Assembly (NCBI RefSeq): GCF_009709675.1
Contig: NZ_WMLB01000003.1
Coordinates: 1-64,000, forward strand
Reading direction: 5' to 3'
DNA: 64,000 nucleotides
Source of the DNA: Agromyces bracchium
Lineage (GTDB): Bacteria > Actinomycetota > Actinomycetes > Actinomycetales > Microbacteriaceae
Position numbers and translations under genes: made by a program. Shown here in pieces: positions 15,357 through 23,735 of the stretch. The notes below the pieces were generated by a model, which was not told the origin of the DNA, did no database searches, and saw nothing but the letters and a program-made list of their open reading frames with translations. Within the stretch, counting starts at the first letter, position 1. Each line of letters begins with the position of its first letter.

Positions 15357-16402
15357 CAGCCCGGCGACGCCTCGCCCGGCGGACGCTCGCCGTGCAGGCT
15401 CTCGTAGATGTCGCCGACGAACGAGACGACCGCCTGTTCTCCCTGCGCGGGACCGCCGGCCAGCATCCCGTCGACGCCGAGCAGCACCGCTGCCGGCGTT
15501 CCCCAGTCTGCGATCGAGGCCCGCACGTTGCTGTCCCAATCGTGCAGCGACTGCGGGTGCGTGACCTCGGTGAGCTTGCTCTCCTCCGGCCCCGGCGCGA
15601 GCAGGAGACGAACGTCGAGTTCGGGCAGGAGCGCTCGGAACTCGGGGACGCGCTCGACGACGGCCAGGCATGGAGCGCAGGTCTCGGAGAGCGCGAGAAG
15701 AAGCATCGGTCGGGTGCGCGAGAGCTTCCGCAGGTTCGACGGAGTGCCATCACCGAGGATGACCGGGATCGCGGGCGTCCTCGTGCGGATGTAGTCGAGC
15801 GGCTCGTCGGCGGTCTCATGCGTTCCGATCACCGTCGTGCTCGCGTCCACGGTCGGACTCGGGTCGGTGATTTCCCGCTCCGGGGTGCGCCAGACGATGA
15901 GCGCGGACGTGAACGCGGCCGCGGCGAGTGCCACGAGCCAGACCCAATCGGCGCCGAGGGCGACGAGCGCACCGCCGACGAGGGGCGCCGCCCAGAGCGT
16001 GGCCGCAGCGACGAGGGCGAGGAGCAGCAGCCACGCGTTGCGGAGCAACGTCACCCCGGTGACCGGCGCCGATTCGCCGAAGCATGCGCAGGTGGCATCC
16101 TCGCCGGTCTGCCTGGCCTTCGACCAGGCTTTGCCGACCAGCCAGGTGTACGCGGCCATCAGCACGGCGCAGACGAGCGCGGCGAGCGCGCCGAGCAGTC
16201 CGCCGAGGAGGGCCAGCGCGAGACCGAGCAGAAGTTCGCCCCACGGGTGCAGCCGCAGCAGCCATCCTCGACGGAACGCGGCCGGGACGCCCAGCTCGGC
16301 CCACCCTGCGAGGTCGTCCGGTCGGCGTAGCTTGCCCACGGCGCTGGCGATCATGACCGCGGCGAGGATGAGCGCGGGGGCGGCGATGAGAGCGGTCGGC
16401 AC
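15356..16402 (-). CDS. MauE/DoxX-like redox membrane protein fused to thioredoxin-like domain
   Basis: A 348-residue protein. Residues 1-170 are a MauE-type four-helix membrane domain with the paired cysteine motif C105-A-C107-F-G. Residues about 205-330 form a thioredoxin/TlpA fold with the active site C242-A-P-C245, topologically outside if the membrane part is N-terminal and even-pass. MauE relatives hand electrons or disulfides across the membrane, for example in methylamine dehydrogenase maturation. Here a plausible target is the eight-cysteine exported protein at 10760. It heads the minus-strand operon (MauE-Trx, PqqD, Wzy, BY-kinase, nucleotidyltransferase), divergent from the ABC exporter. 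Confidence 0.85.
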   Translation of the reverse strand: MPTALIAAPALILAAVMIASAVGKLRRPDDLAGWAELGVPAAFRRGWLLRLHPWGELLLGLALALLGGLLGALAALVCAVLMAAYTWLVGKAWSKARQTGEDATCACFGESAPVTGVTLLRNAWLLLLALVAAATLWAAPLVGGALVALGADWVWLVALAAAAFTSALIVWRTPEREITDPSPTVDASTTVIGTHETADEPLDYIRTRTPAIPVILGDGTPSNLRKLSRTRPMLLLALSETCAPCLAVVERVPEFRALLPELDVRLLLAPGPEESKLTEVTHPQSLHDWDSNVRASIADWGTPAAVLLGVDGMLAGGPAQGEQAVVSFVGDIYESLHGERPPGEASPG

Positions 16403-16484
16403 GGGATGATCCTACAGAGGCCCCCCGTATACACTCAGTCTTTCGCGGGTCCGGTCGGGGCTCGGCCGCAGCGACGAGGGAACG
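16403..16484. promoter_or_regulatory. divergent promoter region of the polysaccharide/PqqD operon and ABC exporter
   Basis: The 82 bases separate two divergent starts. A palindromic GTATAC followed by ACT lies near 16429, giving a TATAC-type -10 box on either strand. GACGAGGGAACG precedes the plus-strand ATG. Confidence 0.4.
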
Positions 16485-18299
16485 ATGGGAAAACGAGCAC
16501 AGGGGGGCGAAGGGCTCTTCTCCCAGTTGCGGCGACTGCTCGCGACCGCCGGTGCGCACCCCGCCGCCTGGGTTGCGACGACCGTGATGGCTTCGCTCGT
16601 GCTCGCCGGGCTCGACACCCTGGGCGTTGCCGCGATGGTGCCGCTCACCCAGCTCATCGGCGGGGCCGAAGCCGACACGGGCGCGCTCGCCGTCATCTCG
16701 GACGTCGTCGGCACGACCGATCCCACGGTGCTCATCCCGATCGTGGCCGCCGCGGTGGCCGTGCTGTTCGTGGTGAAGAGCGTCGCATCGCTCATCTTCC
16801 GCTGGCAGTTGCTCGGCCGCACCACGCGGGTGTCCGCGGACGCCGCATCGGCACTGCTCCGCGGCTACGTGCTCGCGCCGTACGCCGCGCACCGCGCTCG
16901 TCGGCTGCGCGAAATCTACCGGAGCGTCAGCGACTCCGTGACGCAGGCGACGTCCGTGCTGCTCTCCGTCGTCAGCATCTGCACCGACGTCGCCGTGCTG
17001 ATCGCGATCACGGTCGTGCTCGCGGTCACCGACCCGGTGGTCACGATCGTGACCGTCGTCGTGTTCGGCATCTTCGTGCTCGGGCTGCAGCGCCTGCTGC
17101 GTCGCAGGCAGACCCGCCTCGGTGAGGAGGCCGCGGAGGTCAGCCTCGAGGCGTGGCAGTACCTGTTGCCGAGCCTCGACGGATTCCGGGAGGCTCGTCT
17201 CAGCTCGCGCGGGGAGGACTTCGTCGCGGGCTACCGGAGGGCGCGGTTGCGCGGGGCGCGCCTCGGTCGCGACATGGGGCTCATCAGCGACATCCCGCGG
17301 TACACGCTCGAGATCGGATTCGTCGTCGCGATCGCCGGCATCTCCATCTACCTGTTCAACGTCGGAACCGCGGCGCAGGCGCTCGTCGTGCTCGGCGTGT
17401 TCGCCGCGGCCGCGCTTCGTGCGCTGCCGACGCTCACGCGCGTGTCATCGAACATCGCCACGCTGCGGACGGGGCAGGCGGGCCTGCGCATCTTCCTCGC
17501 CGCGGCCGACGAGGTGCGGACCGGTGGACAGCATGACGAGCGGCCGCGCGACGAGACCCGGTATCGGGGCGATCTCGTCCTCGAGGGCGTCCAGTTCCGC
17601 TACCCCGACGCGGACGTGCCGGTGCTCGACGGCCTGTCGCTCCGGATTCCGCAGAATACCACGATCGCGTTCGTGGGCTCGAGCGGCGCGGGGAAGAGCA
17701 CCCTCATCGACCTGGTGCTCGGGTTGCTGCAGCCGACCCGTGGGTCGATCGAGTGCGGGGGCCGGCCCATCGCCGACGACCTCGCCGGCTGGTACGCCGG
17801 GCTGGGCGTCGTGCCGCAGGACGTGTTCCTCTTCAACGACACGGTTGCGGCGAACGTGTCGTTCGAGGTCGAACCCGACCGCATCGACCTCGATCGCGTC
17901 CGCGAGGCCCTCGCGATGGCGCAGCTCGAGGACATCGTCGGATCGATGCCCGACGGGGTGCAGACGGTCGTCGGCGAACGCGGGGTCCGCCTCTCGGGCG
18001 GTCAGCGCCAGCGTCTGGGGATCGCGCGTGCGCTCTATCGTCGCCCGAACGTGCTGGTGCTCGATGAGGCGACCTCCGCACTCGACAACGCGACCGAGCA
18101 CCAGATCTCCGAGACGCTCGCGAAGCTGGGCGGCACCATGACGATCCTGATCGTGGCGCACCGGTTGTCGACCGTCCGGCATGCCGACACGTTGGTGTTC
18201 CTCAAGGACGGTCGCATCGAGGCGCAGGGGGCGTTCGACCAGGTGCGCGCGACGAACGCCGAGTTCGCCCGGCTCGTCGAGCTCGGCCGACTCGACTGA
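16485..18299 (+). CDS. ABC transporter, fused permease and ATPase (exporter type; possible lipid-linked glycan flippase)
   Basis: A 604-residue half-transporter. An N-terminal six-helix membrane domain covers residues about 20-320 (WVATTVMASLVLAGLDTL, LIAITVVLAVTDPVVTIV, LEIGFVVAIAGISIYLF). The nucleotide-binding domain has Walker A GSSGAGKST (about 400), Q-loop VPQDVFLF, signature LSGGQ (about 503), Walker B VLVLDEATSAL and the switch His in VAHRLS. It should work as a homodimer. The family covers MsbA, peptide exporters and PglK-type flippases. No Wzx flippase is visible in this locus, so a PglK-like role is possible; export of a modified peptide is the alternative, given the PqqD genes on the other side of the shared promoter. 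Confidence 0.88.
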   Translation: MGKRAQGGEGLFSQLRRLLATAGAHPAAWVATTVMASLVLAGLDTLGVAAMVPLTQLIGGAEADTGALAVISDVVGTTDPTVLIPIVAAAVAVLFVVKSVASLIFRWQLLGRTTRVSADAASALLRGYVLAPYAAHRARRLREIYRSVSDSVTQATSVLLSVVSICTDVAVLIAITVVLAVTDPVVTIVTVVVFGIFVLGLQRLLRRRQTRLGEEAAEVSLEAWQYLLPSLDGFREARLSSRGEDFVAGYRRARLRGARLGRDMGLISDIPRYTLEIGFVVAIAGISIYLFNVGTAAQALVVLGVFAAAALRALPTLTRVSSNIATLRTGQAGLRIFLAAADEVRTGGQHDERPRDETRYRGDLVLEGVQFRYPDADVPVLDGLSLRIPQNTTIAFVGSSGAGKSTLIDLVLGLLQPTRGSIECGGRPIADDLAGWYAGLGVVPQDVFLFNDTVAANVSFEVEPDRIDLDRVREALAMAQLEDIVGSMPDGVQTVVGERGVRLSGGQRQRLGIARALYRRPNVLVLDEATSALDNATEHQISETLAKLGGTMTILIVAHRLSTVRHADTLVFLKDGRIEAQGAFDQVRATNAEFARLVELGRLD

Positions 18300-18311
18300 C
18301 CAGATCTCGGA

Positions 18312-19472
18312 TCAGCCGTCGAGTTCCGGCGCTCTGACGTCGAGGACGTCGCGCAACCTGCGCCAGGCCCACGCCCAGTCATGCGACGTCGCCCAGTCGC
18401 GACCGGCACGGCCCACACGACGGCGCAGCTCGGGATCATCGAGCAGTCGTCGAATCGCAGCGGCGAGTTCGACCGGGTCGTCGGGTGGGACGAGCAGCCC
18501 GGCAGGGCCGGCTGCCTCCGGTATCCCACCCACACGGCTCGCCACGACCGGGATTCCGGTTGCGAGGCCCTCCCCGACGGTCAGGCCACTCGGTTCGGCC
18601 CATCGAGAGGGAACGCAGAGCACGTCGGCGGTGCGGAGCAGTGCGGGCAGCGCGGTTCGATCGACGAAAGGACGGAACTCCACGCGGGGACCCGACATCG
18701 CCGCGAGCGTGCGCAAGTCGGACTCGTACTCGGTGAGCGGGGCGCCCGGATCGAATCCCCCGCTGCCGACGACGACGACCTCGAGTTCGGACGGTCCGAA
18801 CCCCGCGACCGCCCGCAACAGCGTGTCGACGCCCTTGGCCGGCACGACGCGGCCCACGAACATCACTCGCATCGGCCGCTCGTCCGAGTGCCCCGCGAAG
18901 GGGGTGAACCTGGCGACGTCGACGGCATTCCCGACGACGTGCACCTTGCCCTCGTTCCCTCGCCCGACCAGGTCACGGGTGCGCGCGGCGAGGTCTCCGC
19001 TGACGCACACGATCGCGTGGGCCGGGGCGAGCGTTCTCGCTGCCTCGCGTCGGGAGTAGGTGCGCAGCAACTCGTTGTGCGCGTAGAGCACGACCCGATG
19101 GTCGGTGTCGCGCAGCAGCCAGGGCAGCTGCGGCGCGTTGTGCGCGAGCACGGTCGACGGGGGCTCCGAACGGAGCGCGGCGACGAGGGGGCGGAAGTAG
19201 GCCGCCGCGCCGAGACGGGGCAGTGCGAGTCGACCGAGCGCCGGATCGAGGTACTGGCGCGCCCTTACCGAGACGTGGCGGCCGGAGTACTCGATGACGT
19301 CGGCGCTGTCGTATCGGGGCCGGAACGTCGAGCGCTCGATGACGACGGCGTGCCGTTCGTCGCCGCACGCGCTCGCCGCCCGTGCGAGGCCGTCGACCAC
19401 GGTCGGGATCGCGGATCCGGTGCGCGGGGAGAAGTGATCCCACGGCGTGATCGTGTGGATGACCCGGGTCAT
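18312..19472 (-). CDS. glycosyltransferase family 4 protein
   Basis: A 386-residue GT-B enzyme. The N-terminal acceptor domain starts MTRVIHTITPWDHFSPRTGS. The donor domain has MFVGRVVPAKGVDTLLRAV, VVVVGSGGFDPG and the EX7E motif in EPSGLTVGEGLATGIPVVAS. ATG 19472 is chosen as it begins the Rossmann strand; the open frame upstream to 19733 has unrelated composition. It runs convergent with the ABC exporter (12-base gap), so it is a separate unit, divergent from 19624. Confidence 0.88.
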   Translation of the reverse strand: MTRVIHTITPWDHFSPRTGSAIPTVVDGLARAASACGDERHAVVIERSTFRPRYDSADVIEYSGRHVSVRARQYLDPALGRLALPRLGAAAYFRPLVAALRSEPPSTVLAHNAPQLPWLLRDTDHRVVLYAHNELLRTYSRREAARTLAPAHAIVCVSGDLAARTRDLVGRGNEGKVHVVGNAVDVARFTPFAGHSDERPMRVMFVGRVVPAKGVDTLLRAVAGFGPSELEVVVVGSGGFDPGAPLTEYESDLRTLAAMSGPRVEFRPFVDRTALPALLRTADVLCVPSRWAEPSGLTVGEGLATGIPVVASRVGGIPEAAGPAGLLVPPDDPVELAAAIRRLLDDPELRRRVGRAGRDWATSHDWAWAWRRLRDVLDVRAPELDG

Positions 19473-19623
19473 GTCGTGACGACGCGCACCAGCGACGCGC
19501 TGCCACCCTTCATGGCGACAGTCTACGGTCGCGGGTCTGCGTCGGAGTCGGTCGTGACGTCGGGTCGGCCGGCGGGCCTTCGTGGGCGGATGGCGCGCCG
19601 GTCGGCGTCGGTAGGCTCTCCCC

Positions 19624-20481
19624 GTGCGGGTAGGCGATTCGATCAAGGCGGTCCAGCGCCGTTGGAACACGCTCCAGAGTCGCAATCCGGTCACCTTGTG
19701 GGCGCACCGCACGTGGGCCGACGTCACGAGCACGCTGTCTCCGTCGGACTTCTGGTACGGGCGCTACCCCCACACGTTCCTGGAGCGGCGCCCGCCGGAG
19801 CCGGACGAGTCCCCCTCCGAGGTGCCCGAGATCATCTGGTGCTTCTGGACGGGCGCCAACCCGCTCACGCCGAATCGTGCCGAAAGCCTCGCCCAGATGC
19901 GGGAGATCAACCCGGGTACACCGGTGGAGCTGATCACCCCGGATCGCCTGCCGGACTTCGTGCTGCCGACGCATCCGCTTCACGCGGCATACGACGACCT
20001 CTCGCTTGTCCACCGGTCGGACTACCTGCGCGCGTACTTCCTGCATCACCACGGGGGCGGGTACTCGGACCTCAAGCAGCTGAGGGGGCCGTGGCGTGGA
20101 CCGATGAACCGTCTCCGGGACTCGGACGCATGGCTTCTGGGGCCAGCTCTGACAGACCCGGCGTGGGCGGGACAAGCCCCTGAGCGCCTCGGCGCGCACC
20201 TCAGAAGGTACTACCGGCGGATCGCCTCCGAGAGCACGCTCATCGCGAAGTCGCACTCGCCTCTCACGGCGGAGTGGCTTCGTGAGGTCGACCGACGGCT
20301 CGACTACTTCGCGCCCGCCCTGGCCGAAACCGACGGCGGCACCTGGGGGCAGGCTCCCGACTATCCGATCACGTGGACCGGCCTGCTCGCCGACGTGCTG
20401 CACCCGCTGTGCCTGAAGCACGGCAATCGGATCGTCCTCGACGGGTCGGTCGCATGGAACGAGAGCGCACCGTACCGGTAG
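19624..20481 (+). CDS. GT32-type capsular polysaccharide glycosyltransferase
   Basis: A 285-residue protein of the family that includes yeast Och1 and capsular polysaccharide synthesis proteins. The motifs are EIIWCFWTGANPLTPNR (donor strand), then SDYLRAYFLHHHGGGYSDL, in which the usual DxD of the family appears as YSDL, and a late ALAETDGGTWG. It is a single-domain, soluble, retaining-type enzyme. Start is GTG 19624, first codon of the conserved frame. It probably adds one sugar to a repeat unit. The degenerate DxD could alter metal use and is worth noting. Confidence 0.8.
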   Translation: MRVGDSIKAVQRRWNTLQSRNPVTLWAHRTWADVTSTLSPSDFWYGRYPHTFLERRPPEPDESPSEVPEIIWCFWTGANPLTPNRAESLAQMREINPGTPVELITPDRLPDFVLPTHPLHAAYDDLSLVHRSDYLRAYFLHHHGGGYSDLKQLRGPWRGPMNRLRDSDAWLLGPALTDPAWAGQAPERLGAHLRRYYRRIASESTLIAKSHSPLTAEWLREVDRRLDYFAPALAETDGGTWGQAPDYPITWTGLLADVLHPLCLKHGNRIVLDGSVAWNESAPYR

Positions 20482-20520
20482 GCCGGGGCGGTCGAACCGT
20501 CCGACGACCGCGAGCATGCG

Positions 20521-21525
20521 TCATCCGCTCGGGGCGGTCACGCGATCGAGGGCGTCGAGCAGCGGCGCACTCGCGATCGGGTCCACTTTTCGGCAGAACG
20601 GAGACCCCGACGCGGTCAGGGTTCCGAGGTCGTGGAGCGTCCAGGTCGTCGGCTCGTCGCGCGCGACGTCCCAGACCGAGTGGCTGACCGGCGGGAGTTC
20701 GGCCGGTGGACCGTGCCATGCGAGCGGTGTGACGAACGCCGACTCGTCCGGAATGATCGTGCGTCGATACAGGCGGCGAAGCCGCGATCCGGGCGCGAGG
20801 TCCGTGTCCAACAGTCGATCCAGTTCCGGTCGGCGAAGCGCGAGCCACTGGCTGCCGTACCAGCACGGCCTCTGCGGGTTGAAGGGCGAGGGCATGCGGC
20901 GCAGGCCCCAGTGGACGCCCCGCCCCCGCGTGACGGTTCGGACGCTGAACAGCGGTTCCATCCGCAACGCGACGGCGTCGCGCACCCGACGGAGGAACTC
21001 CCCGCCCCGACCGGTCAGCCGGATGCCGAGCCTGGCCGCCGGAGTGCGGAACCACCGGTATTCGTAGCGTGTGAGCGTGTCGGAGCCGGTTCCACGTCGG
21101 CGGCCCCATCGTGGCGTGTATCGGAGCGGCTCGGCCTCGCCGATCCAACCGTCGGCGGCCATCGCCTCGTCCTCCCAGTCCTCCAGCGGGCGGACCGGGT
21201 AGTCCTGACCCGAGATGAGGCAGACGAGGTCCGGGTCGGTCCGCTCGCGAGCCGTGGCCAAGGCGCTCAGCATGGCCTCGACCAGCTCCCACGAGCCCCA
21301 ATCGGCCGGGAGCCCGTGCTCGACGATCTCGATGCGCGAGTCGGGGTCGTGACGGGGGAAGGGTTCGCGCCGGGCGTCGTGCGCGATGAGGACTCGTGCG
21401 TCGGGACTCGAGGCGAGGATCGCCGCCGCGAGACGGCTGACCTGAGCCCAGTCCTTGTGGCTCAGGATCACGTAGCATGCGCGAGGCCGAGGGGCTGGCG
21501 AGGGCGAAGATTCACCTGAGTCCAC
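20521..21525 (-). CDS. GT14 (core-2/I-branching-like) beta-1,6-N-acetylglucosaminyltransferase family protein
   Basis: About 334 residues. Recognisable parts are ACYVILSHKDWAQVSRL at the start, ARVLIAHDARREP, LVCLISGQDYPVRPLEDWE (the characteristic S-G-x-D-x-P motif), YGSQWLALRR, and TIIPDESAFVTPL near the end, matching bacterial GT14 enzymes. Bacterial members add branching sugars to surface polymers. The start is set at GTG 21525 just before the conserved region, since the longer frame to 21648 would run into the divergent gene at 21611. It is read divergently from that GT2. Confidence 0.85.
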   Translation of the reverse strand: MDSGESSPSPAPRPRACYVILSHKDWAQVSRLAAAILASSPDARVLIAHDARREPFPRHDPDSRIEIVEHGLPADWGSWELVEAMLSALATARERTDPDLVCLISGQDYPVRPLEDWEDEAMAADGWIGEAEPLRYTPRWGRRRGTGSDTLTRYEYRWFRTPAARLGIRLTGRGGEFLRRVRDAVALRMEPLFSVRTVTRGRGVHWGLRRMPSPFNPQRPCWYGSQWLALRRPELDRLLDTDLAPGSRLRRLYRRTIIPDESAFVTPLAWHGPPAELPPVSHSVWDVARDEPTTWTLHDLGTLTASGSPFCRKVDPIASAPLLDALDRVTAPSG

Positions 21526-21610
21526 CCCGCCAGCATAGGATCGACAGGCGCGTGGGCGATCGCGCAGGCGACCGGAGCCGATCCATTCCGGGCGGGTGGA
21601 GCTGGGGAGC

Positions 21611-22570
21611 ATGGACGAGGCACTTCGGCTCAGCGTGTGCGTCGTCACCTACGAGCGGGAGACGTTCCTCGAGCGGTGCCTGGCCGCGCTCGCCGGCGAA
21701 CTCGACGAAGGCGCAGAGGTCGTGGTGGTCGATGCCTCGAAGGAGGACCATGCGCGTGCGGCACGTGCGGTCATGCCCTCGGCGACGTACGTGCATGCGC
21801 CCGGGCTGGCCGGATGGATGACCCGGTCGCGCAACGAGGCGCTTCGGCACGTCCGCGGCGAGATCGTCGCCTTCCTCGACGACGACGTGGTCGTGCGGCC
21901 CGGATGGCAGTCCGCCCTCGAGGCGGCCTTCGCGATCGACGCAGTCGCGGCAGTCGCCGGACGCACCTGCAATGGACTGCCCGGAGAGGAACGATACGAC
22001 CGTGAGATCGGTCGCCTCCTGCCCGACGGCACGCTCACGGACGGGTTCGCTGCGGAGGGTTCCGAGCTCGTCGACGTCGACCACGGCATCGGTGCGAACA
22101 TGTCGTTCCGCCGATCGGTCCTCGCCGAGCTCGGCGGGTTCCGCGACGACTACCCCGGCACCGCGCTTCGCGAGGACACCGACATCTTCCTCAGGGTGCG
22201 GGCACTCGGTGCCCGTTCGGTGTTCGCGCCGGCGGCGGTGGTCGACCATCGCCCGGCCCCGCACGTGCGGGGCGCCCGGTTCGATACGCGCTACAAGCTG
22301 TACGGCCGTCGCAACCACATGGTCCTGCTGGCCCGCGAAGCGGGCATCGGCTCGCGCACGCTGTGGAACTGGGTCGGGGCCCAGTTCCGGAACGTCGGCA
22401 GCGCGAGCGGACTGCGCGCGCGAGTCATGCGCCTCGCGGTGACGATCGTCGGGGTCGCGTGGGGCGCCGGCGCGATGCTGAAGGATGCACGGTGGCGGCC
22501 CACGCCGCCGCGGCGCAGGGACCGGACGGGCGACGAGCTGCGGCGCATCCTCAGCGGCGTTCCCGCCTGA
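21611..22570 (+). CDS. glycosyltransferase family 2 protein
   Basis: About 319 residues. The GT-A fold shows LSVCVVTYERETFLERCL, VVVVDASKE, SRNEALRHVRGEIVAFLDDDV (the DxD-type metal motif as DDD) and the acceptor-side GANMSFRRSVLAELGGF with EDTDIFLRV. A C-terminal amphipathic segment (RLAVTIVGVAWGAGAML) may touch the membrane. ATG 21611 is used; GTG 21596 in the same frame is an alternative and neither has a well-spaced ribosome site. It is convergent with the GT4 ending at 22584. Confidence 0.88.
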   Translation: MDEALRLSVCVVTYERETFLERCLAALAGELDEGAEVVVVDASKEDHARAARAVMPSATYVHAPGLAGWMTRSRNEALRHVRGEIVAFLDDDVVVRPGWQSALEAAFAIDAVAAVAGRTCNGLPGEERYDREIGRLLPDGTLTDGFAAEGSELVDVDHGIGANMSFRRSVLAELGGFRDDYPGTALREDTDIFLRVRALGARSVFAPAAVVDHRPAPHVRGARFDTRYKLYGRRNHMVLLAREAGIGSRTLWNWVGAQFRNVGSASGLRARVMRLAVTIVGVAWGAGAMLKDARWRPTPPRRRDRTGDELRRILSGVPA

Positions 22571-22583
22571 GCGCGACCTTCGC

Positions 22584-23732
22584 CTAGTCGTCGAGGATCC
22601 GGAGCAGCGCCGAGGCGGTCGCCGACCAAGTGAACTCGCCCGCTCGTTCCGCGGCGGCGCGCTTCATCGACGTGAGCAGACCGCGATCCCGCACCCAACC
22701 CTCGAGCACGGCCGCGACCTGATCAGGTGCATCGGCGTCGACGAGCGCTCCGGCGTTGCCGACCCCCTCGGGAATGCCGCCCTTCCGAGCGGCGATGATC
22801 GCACAGCCGGAAGCCATGGCCTCGAGGCTGGTGAGGGGGAACGGCTCGTCGACACGCGAGAGGACGCAGGCCACATCGTGCTGCCTGATCTGCTCGGCGA
22901 GTTCCTCGTGGGGCATCCAGCCGAGCATGGTCCCATCGGCGGACTCCATCGCGTCGCGCACGCTGTCGGCGTATGCGGCAGCATCCTCTGCGCTGTACCC
23001 GAACGTTCGCACCGCGCCGATGAGGGTGATCTCGACCGGGAGCCCTGCCTGGCGCAGTCGCGCCACGGCGGCGGCCGCGACCTCATGCCCCTTGTTGGGA
23101 TCGATGCGTCCGTGGGTGATTACCCGCACCGGATCACGGACCTCGAGGTAGTCGGACCGCGGGAGGAACCGTTCGTGGTCGACTCCGCTGTGGATCACGG
23201 TGATCGGCGTGGACGGAAGGTACCGTTCGCTGGTCCAGTCGACGACCGCCTGGCTCACGGCGACGACCGCGACGCGGTCCGACAGCGACGCGAACGGTCG
23301 GGTCTCGGCGCCCTCGAGCCTGTTGTGCAACCAGAGCACGGTACGCTTCGACAGGCCCGCATCGGCCAATCGGTCGGCGGTGCCCGGGTCGTTCGCCACC
23401 ACGATGGCATCGATCGGATCCGGGATGGAGCGGAGCGCGCGCGTCACCCCCCGCAGGTACGGGCCGTAGTCGTGCCACGTCCATCCCTTCAGGCGCGCGT
23501 GGGCGGTGTTCGCCTTGCGAAGGAGCGTCGGCATCGGGTGCGCCGAGCCGTGCCGGAGACGGAGGACGTTCCCCTCCGGGAAGACCTCGTTGCCGTCGTC
23601 GGGCGCGATGATCGTGACCGTATGCCCCGATCGCTGCAGCTCACCCGCGAGGTGCCGCGTGATGGTCGCGATGGCACCGGCCCATTCGGCGCTGTAGTAC
23701 TCGCCGAGCGGAAGGACGAATGCGAGGTGCAT
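22584..23732 (-). CDS. glycosyltransferase family 4 protein
   Basis: A 382-residue GT-B enzyme starting MHLAFVLPLGEYYSAEWAGA, with donor-domain VITHGRIDPNKGHEVAAAA, VEITLIGAVR and EPFPLTSLEAMASGCAI (EX7E). It starts three bases after the stop of the next upstream gene, so it is the last of a four-gene minus-strand unit (27076 to 22584). No membrane segment. The acceptor is unknown. Confidence 0.88.
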   Translation of the reverse strand: MHLAFVLPLGEYYSAEWAGAIATITRHLAGELQRSGHTVTIIAPDDGNEVFPEGNVLRLRHGSAHPMPTLLRKANTAHARLKGWTWHDYGPYLRGVTRALRSIPDPIDAIVVANDPGTADRLADAGLSKRTVLWLHNRLEGAETRPFASLSDRVAVVAVSQAVVDWTSERYLPSTPITVIHSGVDHERFLPRSDYLEVRDPVRVITHGRIDPNKGHEVAAAAVARLRQAGLPVEITLIGAVRTFGYSAEDAAAYADSVRDAMESADGTMLGWMPHEELAEQIRQHDVACVLSRVDEPFPLTSLEAMASGCAIIAARKGGIPEGVGNAGALVDADAPDQVAAVLEGWVRDRGLLTSMKRAAAERAGEFTWSATASALLRILDD

Positions 23733-23735
23733 GGC

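Noticed and set aside
9520-16402. Lasso-peptide biosynthesis cluster
   Set aside because: The kinase, PqqD and nucleotidyltransferase suggest it, but no asparagine-synthetase-like cyclase, no transglutaminase-like B2 protease and no short precursor gene were found.
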